Shown here: piece by piece, positions 4,751-9,871 of the stretch | How the letters are laid out: the number at the start of each line of letters is the position of its first letter | How positions within the stretch are numbered: the first letter of the stretch is position 1 | Source of the DNA: Candidatus Zambryskibacteria bacterium CG_4_9_14_3_um_filter_40_16 | Lineage (GTDB): Bacteria; Patescibacteriota; Minisyncoccia; Phycocordibacterales; Zambryskibacteraceae | DNA length: 9,871 nt | Direction of reading: 5' to 3' | Assembly (NCBI GenBank): GCA_002791475.1 | Contig: PFXE01000020.1 | Location: 1-9,871 of the forward strand | Notes under the pieces: model-generated | Databases searched by the model: none | What the model was told of the DNA's origin: nothing | What the model saw: only the letters and a program-made list of their open reading frames with translations | Made by a program: the position numbers and the translations under genes

Positions 4751-5623
4751 ATGAAATGGTTTTTATTCGCGATACTGTCAGCTCTCTTCTTGTCCGCTTC
4801 TTCTCTGATAGAAAAAAAATCTCTGAAGAGAGTTCATTCAATTGACCTGTCTGTTGCTACCGGATTCGTAAATTTGATATTTTCCATTCCGTTTTTATTT
4901 TTTATTGATTGGAGCAATGTTAATAACGCGTCTCTACTTCTCATAGTGGGGTCCTCTCTTCTTACGTCAATGGCATTTTATATGATTGCCAAAGCAATGC
5001 GTCATATGGAGATTAGTGTTGTGTCGCCTTTTTTGGCGCTTAGCCCAGGCACTACAGCTATCGCGGGTTTCTTTTTGCTAAATGAAATATTGGATAAACA
5101 AGGAATTTTGGGGATTTTCCTAATGATAGTTGGGTCTTATATTTTGACCCTTCATCCCGAACATGATTTGATGCATCCATTCAGAATATTCAAAAGCTCC
5201 AAATATTTTAAATTCATTTTTATTTCATTGATATTGTATTCATTTGCGGGAGTTTTTGATCGCGCTATAATCTTTAACTTTGGCGTACCCGTTGCGAATT
5301 ATATGTTTTTTATGAGTTTTTTTATTGCTATTTGGTATTTTCCCATATTACTTTTTCTTGGAAGGGGTGCTAAAGAAATATCTATGGGTTTTAAACTGGA
5401 GAAAAAAAATATTATATTATCTTCCTTGCTTACGGTGTTGTATCGCTTGTTTGAAATGCAAGCGTTGGCATTGGCGTTTGTGGGGCTAGTGTCTGCCATA
5501 AAGAGAAGCTCTTCATTCTTCATCACCCTTGTCGGCGGCCAACTTTTCCACGAAAAAAATCTTAGAAGAAAACTCTATGCTTCTGCCATCATAATCATCG
5601 GCACCGTTTTAATTGTTTTGTAA
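4751..5623 (+). CDS. EamA/DMT-superfamily membrane transporter
   Basis: A 290-aa inner-membrane protein with about ten hydrophobic segments in two halves, the plan of drug/metabolite transporter (EamA) proteins. The first half holds the typical FLALSPGTTAIAGFFLLNE (95-113), a helix pair followed by the next transmembrane helix. The second half has the counterpart SAIKRSSSFFITLVGGQLFHEKN (about 248-270). The linker between halves (about 137-155) is polar. The substrate cannot be predicted. It starts 19 nt after the preceding gene; GAGG at 4735-4738 is 12 nt from the ATG, too far for a good Shine-Dalgarno. It ends the four-gene run begun at 2959. No hairpin terminator is seen right after it, only a T-rich stretch. 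Confidence 0.88.
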   Translation: MKWFLFAILSALFLSASSLIEKKSLKRVHSIDLSVATGFVNLIFSIPFLFFIDWSNVNNASLLLIVGSSLLTSMAFYMIAKAMRHMEISVVSPFLALSPGTTAIAGFFLLNEILDKQGILGIFLMIVGSYILTLHPEHDLMHPFRIFKSSKYFKFIFISLILYSFAGVFDRAIIFNFGVPVANYMFFMSFFIAIWYFPILLFLGRGAKEISMGFKLEKKNIILSSLLTVLYRLFEMQALALAFVGLVSAIKRSSSFFITLVGGQLFHEKNLRRKLYASAIIIIGTVLIVL

Positions 5624-5649
5624 CTATTTCTATTTTTTTATCTAACATA

Positions 5650-5677
5650 TTGACAGCATGGCGTATTTAACTACTAT
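5650..5677 (+). promoter_or_regulatory. Promoter of the 109-aa orphan gene
   Basis: A perfect TTGACA is followed after 16 nt by TACTAT (4 of 6 consensus); TATGTA at 5675 is an alternative. The predicted start near 5684 coincides with the hairpin in the leader. Confidence 0.6.
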
Positions 5678-5683
5678 GTATTA

Positions 5684-5708
5684 AGACGCATTCGCGTCTG
5701 TTCTTTTT
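5684..5708 (+). other. 5' leader hairpin with T-rich tail
   Basis: AGACGC (5684-5689) pairs with GCGTCT (5694-5699) around ATTC and is followed by GTTCTTTTT. It lies exactly where the transcript from 5650-5677 should begin. It could be a 5' stabilising hairpin, an attenuator of the orphan gene, or the terminator of the upstream four-gene run. Confidence 0.45.
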
Positions 5709-5722
5709 CACTTTTCTCCTGT

Positions 5723-5727
5723 GAGGT
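5723..5727 (+). promoter_or_regulatory. Shine-Dalgarno GAGGT of the 109-aa gene
   Basis: GAGGT with a 5-nt spacer to the ATG at 5733, the same spacing as at the other two Shine-Dalgarno-bearing genes. Confidence 0.72.
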
Positions 5728-5732
5728 AGAAA

Positions 5733-6062
5733 ATGGGTGCTCAAGCTCGTGCCGTTGGTGTGATGGCGAGAAAGGGTCTCGCGAGTGTTCGTGCGACCAA
5801 GGACAACCCCGTCAGTTCCGAAGATGAGTTCGGAGAAATCATCGCGGAAGACATGCTGTGCATCGGACAACTGGCCGGCACCATCGGAATTCCCAGTTCC
5901 AGGGGGGAAGATTATCTCCCCAATGTTCGGGAACATCTGATGAGGCGTTACGGTTTCACCGAGGGCGATCTCAGGTGGGCCACGAACTGTTTCCGAGCCA
6001 GAAGGCCGTCTATGGTTCGGCGGGCGCTCGAAGAAAGCATCAATAGGAATGGGTCAAACTGA
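5733..6062 (+). CDS. Hypothetical small protein (109 aa), solitary gene
   Basis: Family not recognised. The N-terminus (1-22) is basic and Ala/Gly-rich, the middle (27-50) is acidic then hydrophobic, and the C-terminal half (61-104) looks helical and Arg-rich, with WATNCFRARRPSMVRR at 82-97. Cysteines are C43 and C86. No signal peptide or transmembrane segment is evident. It has its own promoter, Shine-Dalgarno and intrinsic terminator, as does the 83-aa gene at 2612. G+C is about 56% by hand count over most of the gene, the highest in the window. The two proteins share no obvious sequence. A nucleic-acid-binding role is possible from the charge, but this is only a guess. Confidence 0.72.
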   Translation: MGAQARAVGVMARKGLASVRATKDNPVSSEDEFGEIIAEDMLCIGQLAGTIGIPSSRGEDYLPNVREHLMRRYGFTEGDLRWATNCFRARRPSMVRRALEESINRNGSN

Positions 6063-6087
6063 CTCTGACCTAACGGGATGAAAAGAC

Positions 6088-6124
6088 AACGGGTGGACAA
6101 GAGATGTCCACCCGTTTTGTATTT
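6088..6124 (+). terminator. Intrinsic terminator of the 109-aa gene
   Basis: A 12-bp perfect stem (AACGGGTGGACA 6088-6099 with TGTCCACCCGTT 6105-6116), a 5-nt loop AGAGA, then TTGTATTTT. It lies 26 bases after the stop. Confidence 0.92.
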
Positions 6125-6156
6125 TAATAAGTTTTCTATATTTAATTTCATCAAGG

Positions 6157-6162
6157 TATACT
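6157..6162 (+). promoter_or_regulatory. Possible -10 box for the sigma-factor operon
   Basis: TATACT lies 30 nt before the ATG at 6193, downstream of the terminator at 6088-6124, so a promoter must lie in this gap. The -35 region (TTCTAT at 6134-6139, 17-nt spacer) is poor. Confidence 0.35.
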
Positions 6163-6192
6163 GGTAAGAATAAACCCACGAAAGCGTCTTTT

Positions 6193-6702
6193 ATGAAGAG
6201 AGTATCAGCAAAAATTGAAAATAATTTTTTGAACGCCTATGACCTTTATTCTGACCAAATTTACAGGCATTGTTTTTTCCGAGTATCAGATGAGGAAAGG
6301 GCAACCGACTTGGTCGCTGATACATTTACTAAAGTTTGGCAGTATCTGGCGCAAGGTGGTGAAATAAAGAATATCAGAGCATTTTTGTACAAAGTGGCAA
6401 ACAATTTGATAATTGACCACTATAGAAAAAAGAAAACTACATCTTTAGATCAACTAGCGGAGGACCACAATTTTGACCCACCGGAAAATACGCATGAAAA
6501 AATTGAGCAAGAATCAGAAATACATTTATTAACAAAAACTCTAGACAAGCTGGAAGACGAATACAAAGAAGTAATGGTTATGCGGTATATTGACGGGCTG
6601 TCCATAAAAGAAATTTCAGAAATAAAAGAAGAAAGCCAAAATGCCGTATCCGTCAGACTTCACAGGGCAACGAATAAAATGAAAGAAATTTTAAAAATAT
6701 GA
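6193..6702 (+). CDS. ECF-type RNA polymerase sigma factor
   Basis: A 169-aa sigma-70-family protein with only regions 2 and 4. Region 2 spans about residues 17-82. The segment DLVADTFTKVWQYL (39-52) and the following FLYKVANNLIIDHYRKKK (64-81) match the core-binding and -10-recognition helices. Region 4 (about 112-165) has LEDEYKEVMVMRYIDGLSIKEI and a helix-turn-helix ending in VSVRLHRATNKMKE for -35 recognition. No region 1.1 or 3 is present. Its stop overlaps the start of the next gene (ATGA), the usual layout for an ECF sigma and its cognate regulator. No Shine-Dalgarno precedes the ATG. The target promoters are unknown. Confidence 0.94.
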   Translation: MKRVSAKIENNFLNAYDLYSDQIYRHCFFRVSDEERATDLVADTFTKVWQYLAQGGEIKNIRAFLYKVANNLIIDHYRKKKTTSLDQLAEDHNFDPPENTHEKIEQESEIHLLTKTLDKLEDEYKEVMVMRYIDGLSIKEISEIKEESQNAVSVRLHRATNKMKEILKI

Positions 6703-7679
6703 AAATAGATTTAAATAAATTTTTTAAAAAATCAGAGACGATTTCTTTTTCAAAAGAAAAAAAAGAGGGGATTCGTCTCAAACTGGAAACCTTCATAAAA
6801 GAGACGCCTGTTATCGTGCAAGAAGTGGCAAGCGCAAGAAATGAATTTAGATGGTTTGTTTATTTATCCAGACATACTGCTATGGTTTCTGTGTTATTTG
6901 TGGTTTTTGTGGTTGGAAGCACAGGTCTTTTGGCCGAAGGTACTTTGCCGGGAGATTTTTTGTACGGCGTCAAAACCAACATAAACGAGCAGGTCAGAGG
7001 ACTGTTCGTTGGCGGTTCACAAGACAGAGCAGAATGGAATCTGGAGTTAGCAGAAAGAAGATTGGTAGAAATTGGGAAACTTTCAGCCGAAGATAGGTTG
7101 TCAGAAGAACAAAGAGAAGAACTAAAAAGAAAAATAATTAATCATACGGATAAAGCCATAGAAGCCGTTTCGCTCAAGGAAGAATTGTCTGGTAATGAAA
7201 AATCTCTTGAATCTAGAGTGGAACTTTTACAAACAAAAAAACGAGAAACCACGCCTTTTGTTGAGATTGAGTCAGAAGCCTCAAAAGAAAACTTGGAACA
7301 AGTCGGTGTCCAAAATAATGAAGAAATACGAGTGAGAATTGAAAAAAGTGAAGAAAAAATAAACTCAATAACAGCAATTTTAAACAACATTAAAAATATT
7401 GAAACAGCGCGGGTTATTCACATAAAAGCTCTGATTATAAAAGCCAGAGAATCTCTCTATGAAGCTCGTTCTGATTTAAGGGGTGGCGATGAAGTTTCTT
7501 CCAACTTAGAAAATGCGGATAGATTGATAAGAAGTGCCGAAGAGATTATAAACAACATACCAGAAAATACTAATGATTTTGAGATAGACAGAGCTCAAGA
7601 GTCAGCAGTAAATAAATCAACAGAGATTTTAAAAGAAGGTAATCTTCGCAAGAGGGTATTAGAAGATCAAGAAAGATAG
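6699..7679 (+). CDS. DUF5667-type single-TM protein, probable anti-sigma or sensor partner
   Basis: A 326-aa protein overlapping the sigma gene by 4 nt. Residues 1-58 are cytoplasmic and charged, 60-79 form one transmembrane helix, and 80-326 would lie outside. Right after the membrane comes GTLPGDFLYGVKTNINEQVR (81-100) followed by SQDRAEWNLELAERRLVE (107-124), the pattern I associate with DUF5667 proteins common in CPR genomes. The remainder is almost all charged helix, predicted coiled coil, over about 110-320. The short N-terminal domain lacks an obvious zinc anti-sigma HxxxCxxC motif. The role of holding the sigma factor at the membrane until an outside signal arrives is inferred from topology and overlap, not shown. 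Confidence 0.8.
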   Translation: MKIDLNKFFKKSETISFSKEKKEGIRLKLETFIKETPVIVQEVASARNEFRWFVYLSRHTAMVSVLFVVFVVGSTGLLAEGTLPGDFLYGVKTNINEQVRGLFVGGSQDRAEWNLELAERRLVEIGKLSAEDRLSEEQREELKRKIINHTDKAIEAVSLKEELSGNEKSLESRVELLQTKKRETTPFVEIESEASKENLEQVGVQNNEEIRVRIEKSEEKINSITAILNNIKNIETARVIHIKALIIKARESLYEARSDLRGGDEVSSNLENADRLIRSAEEIINNIPENTNDFEIDRAQESAVNKSTEILKEGNLRKRVLEDQER

Positions 7680-7715
7680 GGTTAGCACATTACTCACAAT
7701 TTTGTGTAGTATATA

Positions 7716-8360
7716 TTGGTGAGCAATTTTTTGAAACAGAAAAAAATCGTTTTTATTTCTTTGTTTTCACTAGCAGCTTTTTTGTTGGTAGCTTTTTTGG
7801 TCAAGTATGGAGTATTTTTCCCATCGGTAGACCAGCAAACATACAAATTTTTTATTTCTGGGGTTGGAATGTTCGTACCGTTCTTTTCAAACTTAAACGC
7901 AATACTGGACCCGCTGGCGGTTTTTGCCATTACATTAACAGCTTCTGTGTTTCTTTTGGTAAACAAATATAAAGCCGGAGCATTTACACTTTTATTATCT
8001 GTCTCCATTTCGACGATTTCCGCTCTTGTGGCTAAAAGCACTTTCTTAATCACAAGACCTGTTGGTTTTGTTACCGAAACGGGTTGGAGCTTTCCAAGCA
8101 TCCACGCCACCGTGGCGGCCGCGTTTATCTTTGTAACCGTCTTTTACTTCAAACACAAAATATCCGATCATTTTCTTGAAGATTTTTTCAAAACCGTTGT
8201 AATAATTTTTCTATTATTGATTATATTTAGCAGATTGTTTCTGGGCGTCCACTGGTTAAGTGATGTTGTGGCTGGAATATTTTTGGGAACCTTCCTGTCC
8301 TCGGTAGTTTTTTACACAGTTAGACTTTGGGGTTTAAGAGATTATGGCAATAATTCTTGA
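7716..8360 (+). CDS. PAP2-superfamily membrane phosphatase
   Basis: Integral membrane lipid phosphatase of the PAP2 type, probably removing phosphate from phosphatidic acid, undecaprenyl diphosphate or a similar lipid. The three signature motifs are intact: K107-x6-R114-P115, PSIH (127-130) with His130, and S172-R173-x5-H179-x3-D183. The usual Gly in PSGH is Ile here. About six hydrophobic helices are present over 214 residues. The start is uncertain: TTG at 7716 is counted here, but GTG at 7719 is equally good, and neither has a Shine-Dalgarno. TAGTAT at 7707-7712 might be a -10 box for a leaderless GTG start. The 3' end overlaps folD by 17 nt. Confidence 0.9.
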   Translation: MVSNFLKQKKIVFISLFSLAAFLLVAFLVKYGVFFPSVDQQTYKFFISGVGMFVPFFSNLNAILDPLAVFAITLTASVFLLVNKYKAGAFTLLLSVSISTISALVAKSTFLITRPVGFVTETGWSFPSIHATVAAAFIFVTVFYFKHKISDHFLEDFFKTVVIIFLLLIIFSRLFLGVHWLSDVVAGIFLGTFLSSVVFYTVRLWGLRDYGNNS

Positions 8361-9177
8361 CGGAAAAAAAATTAGAGATAATACGAGAGAGCAACTTAAA
8401 GTGGCTTTTGGTAAATTACCTTTCAAGTCTAAACTGGTAATTATTAAAGTTGGAGAAGATGCGGTTCAAGATGTTTATGTACGGCAGAAAAAAATATTTG
8501 GCGATTCAATAGGGGTTGAAGTGACTGTTATTGGTATTCCTGCCAACTCAAATGAAAAAGAAATTATTGGTGTTATTGAAAAGGAAAATAATGATAAAAA
8601 TACCCACGGAATAATTGTTCAACTGCCCCTACCGAAAGAGTTAGATAAATTAGCCATAATTGAAGCCATAAATCCAGAAAAGGACGTTGATTCATTAACT
8701 TCCTTAAACACAAAAAAGCTGTATTTAGGTTTTCCCAAATTTATCCCAGCAACCACCAAAGGAATATTAACCTTGCTTGATTATTACAAAATTCCTATTG
8801 TGGGAAAAAGAATTTGCGTAGTTGGTCGCTCTAATCTTGTTGGCAAGCCCACAGCCATTGCTTTTGTTAACAAGGGGGCGACTGTTACGGTTTGCCATAG
8901 TCAAACAACCAATCTCCCCGAAGAAACCAAAAGAGCAGATATATTGATTGTAGCCACGGGACACCCTAGTCTTATAAGCAAAGATTATGTTTCTTCTGGA
9001 CAGGTTGTGATTGACGTTGGTTTAAGCAGAGTGAAAGGAAAACTTGTCGGAGATGTTGTTTCAGATGAAGTAGAAAGGATGGTTTTTGCCATAACCCCCG
9101 TTCCTGGTGGAGTGGGGCCAATGACCGTAGCGTCTCTTTTTGAAAATCTTCTTATTTCGGTAAGCGAAGAAGTTTAG
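8344..9177 (+). CDS. folD: Methylenetetrahydrofolate dehydrogenase/cyclohydrolase FolD
   Basis: Bifunctional cytoplasmic enzyme that oxidises 5,10-methylene-THF with NADP and hydrolyses methenyl-THF to 10-formyl-THF. It supplies one-carbon units for purines and for formyl-Met-tRNA. The 277-aa length is normal. Visible motifs are YVRQK (45-49) with Tyr45 and catalytic Lys49, GIIVQLPLP (89-97), the nucleotide-binding VVGRSNLVGKP (159-169) and ITPVPGGVGPMT (250-261). The conserved PCTP segment reads PATT (135-138), so its cysteine is replaced by alanine. It overlaps the PAP2 gene by 17 nt in another frame and has no Shine-Dalgarno, so translation is probably coupled. The two functions are unrelated, and the overlap most likely reflects compaction. 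Confidence 0.97.
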   Translation: MAIILDGKKIRDNTREQLKVAFGKLPFKSKLVIIKVGEDAVQDVYVRQKKIFGDSIGVEVTVIGIPANSNEKEIIGVIEKENNDKNTHGIIVQLPLPKELDKLAIIEAINPEKDVDSLTSLNTKKLYLGFPKFIPATTKGILTLLDYYKIPIVGKRICVVGRSNLVGKPTAIAFVNKGATVTVCHSQTTNLPEETKRADILIVATGHPSLISKDYVSSGQVVIDVGLSRVKGKLVGDVVSDEVERMVFAITPVPGGVGPMTVASLFENLLISVSEEV

Positions 9178-9190
9178 AAAGATATGGTAG

Positions 9191-9196
9191 TATAAT
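9191..9196 (+). promoter_or_regulatory. Possible -10 box of the SIMPL/DUF541 gene
   Basis: A perfect TATAAT lies 14 nt after the folD stop, giving a leader of roughly 30 nt before the ATG at 9234. No good -35 box is visible. Confidence 0.42.
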
Positions 9197-9233
9197 ACGT
9201 CTCAAACTAGGTTAATATATAAATTATAAAAAT

Positions 9234-9871
9234 ATGAACGATAATGACAACAACAGTGTAAAAGCAAAAGTATGGCGTTATGTGCCGGCTCTTGTCTTGG
9301 TTCTTTCCGTTTTTTTGCTTGCGCAAACCGTAAATTCAATAAGGAACTATAAATACATAGGATCAGGCATAGTGCCCCAAAATATTATTTCAGTTTCTGG
9401 CGAAGGCGAAGTCTTCGCGATTCCTGATGTCGCAACTTTCTCGTTTTCTGTGACCGAAACAACGGAAAATGTGCAAGATTCACAAAATAGTGTGACGGAT
9501 AAAATCAACTCCGCGTTATCCAAAATTAAGTCGTTTGGTGTTGATGAAAAAGACATTAAAACTCTTGATTACAGTGCTTTCCCCAAATATGAATATCCAA
9601 GAGTTTTGTGCAACGGTATTGATTGCTCTCCAACCAGAGAAGTATTGGTTGGGTATACAGTGACACAGACAATATCGGTAAAAGTTAGGACTGTTGATGA
9701 TGCGGGTAAAATCATCGGAAGCTTGGGAGAGGCGGGAATAACCAACTTAAGCTCCCTTTCTTTTACAGTTGATGACGAAGAAAAATTAAAAGAAGAAGCC
9801 AGAAGTTTGGCAATAGAAGAAGCAAAAGAAAAGGCCAAAACTCTGGCGAGAGACCTGGGGGTTAAGCTTGT
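9234..9871 (+). CDS. SIMPL/DUF541-domain protein (C-terminus outside window)
   Basis: The 212 codons visible show a short polar N-terminus rich in Asn, a transmembrane or signal segment at about 14-33 (VPALVLVLSVFLLAQTV), then the SIMPL/DUF541 fold. That fold opens with ISVSGEGEVFAIPDVATFSFSV, continues with TVTQTISVKVRTVDDAGKII, and then a charged helix LKEEARSLAIEEAKEKAKTLARDLGV. This order is typical of DUF541 proteins, which are envelope proteins of poorly defined function. C125 and C130 lie in an insert (RVLCNGIDCSP) and might form a disulfide. The start is the first ATG before the hydrophobic segment; no Shine-Dalgarno is present. Right-edge truncation removes the last part. Confidence 0.87.
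   Translation, partial: MNDNDNNSVKAKVWRYVPALVLVLSVFLLAQTVNSIRNYKYIGSGIVPQNIISVSGEGEVFAIPDVATFSFSVTETTENVQDSQNSVTDKINSALSKIKSFGVDEKDIKTLDYSAFPKYEYPRVLCNGIDCSPTREVLVGYTVTQTISVKVRTVDDAGKIIGSLGEAGITNLSSLSFTVDDEEKLKEEARSLAIEEAKEKAKTLARDLGVKL

Noticed and set aside
1..9871. CRISPR array or insertion sequence
   Set aside because: No regularly spaced repeats and no transposase reading frame were seen on either strand.
1..9871. UGA recoding as in some CPR lineages
   Set aside because: Several genes end naturally at TGA (3739, 6060, 6700) with downstream genes or terminators in place, and no conserved domain runs through a TGA.

Overview
The window looks like chromosomal DNA from a Candidate Phyla Radiation (Patescibacteria) bacterium, most likely a Parcubacteria-type lineage. 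This is inferred from compact, mostly AT-rich genes with short gaps or overlaps, an almost complete lack of Shine-Dalgarno sequences on housekeeping genes, an ECF-type sigma factor coupled to a DUF5667-like membrane protein, a SIMPL/DUF541 protein, and an L19 with an added acidic tail. TGA acts as a normal stop. No marker here fixes a lineage, so the phylum is inference.

Left part (1-947), transcribed leftward: a response-regulator receiver-domain gene cut by the window edge, then tRNA-Leu(CAG) and tRNA-Val(UAC). The stretch between each tRNA and the next gene is not plain spacer. Both tRNAs are followed by a second copy of their own 3' end (21 bp for Leu, 20 bp for Val). Between the native end and that copy sits a short inverted copy of the T-loop/T-stem. 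This direct-inverted-direct layout, found at two unrelated tRNAs, is the most unusual structure in the window.

Centre-left (948-2508), rightward: an RluA/RluD-family pseudouridine synthase, ribosomal protein L19 with a near-consensus promoter buried in the end of the preceding gene, then tRNA-Leu(GAG) and tRNA-His(GUG), the first with its own strong promoter. This is a translation and RNA-modification neighbourhood.

Centre (2550-6120): two solitary small genes of unknown function (83 and 109 aa) bracket a compact four-gene run. The run holds a membrane-anchored protein with two Ca-binding-type DxDxDG loops, MsrA, a nucleoside 2-deoxyribosyltransferase-like protein and a 10-TM EamA-type transporter. 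Each solitary gene has a TTGACA promoter, a Shine-Dalgarno sequence 5 nt from its ATG and a strong intrinsic terminator, and each is 50-56% G+C. The response regulator at the left edge also has a Shine-Dalgarno at 5 nt and about 50% G+C. These three genes stand apart from all others in the window.

Right part (6193-9871): an ECF-type sigma factor overlapping by 4 nt a single-TM DUF5667-type protein (probable anti-sigma or sensor), a PAP2-family phosphatase overlapping folD by 17 nt, and a SIMPL/DUF541 protein cut by the right edge.

All identifications come from reading motifs by eye. No database search was run.
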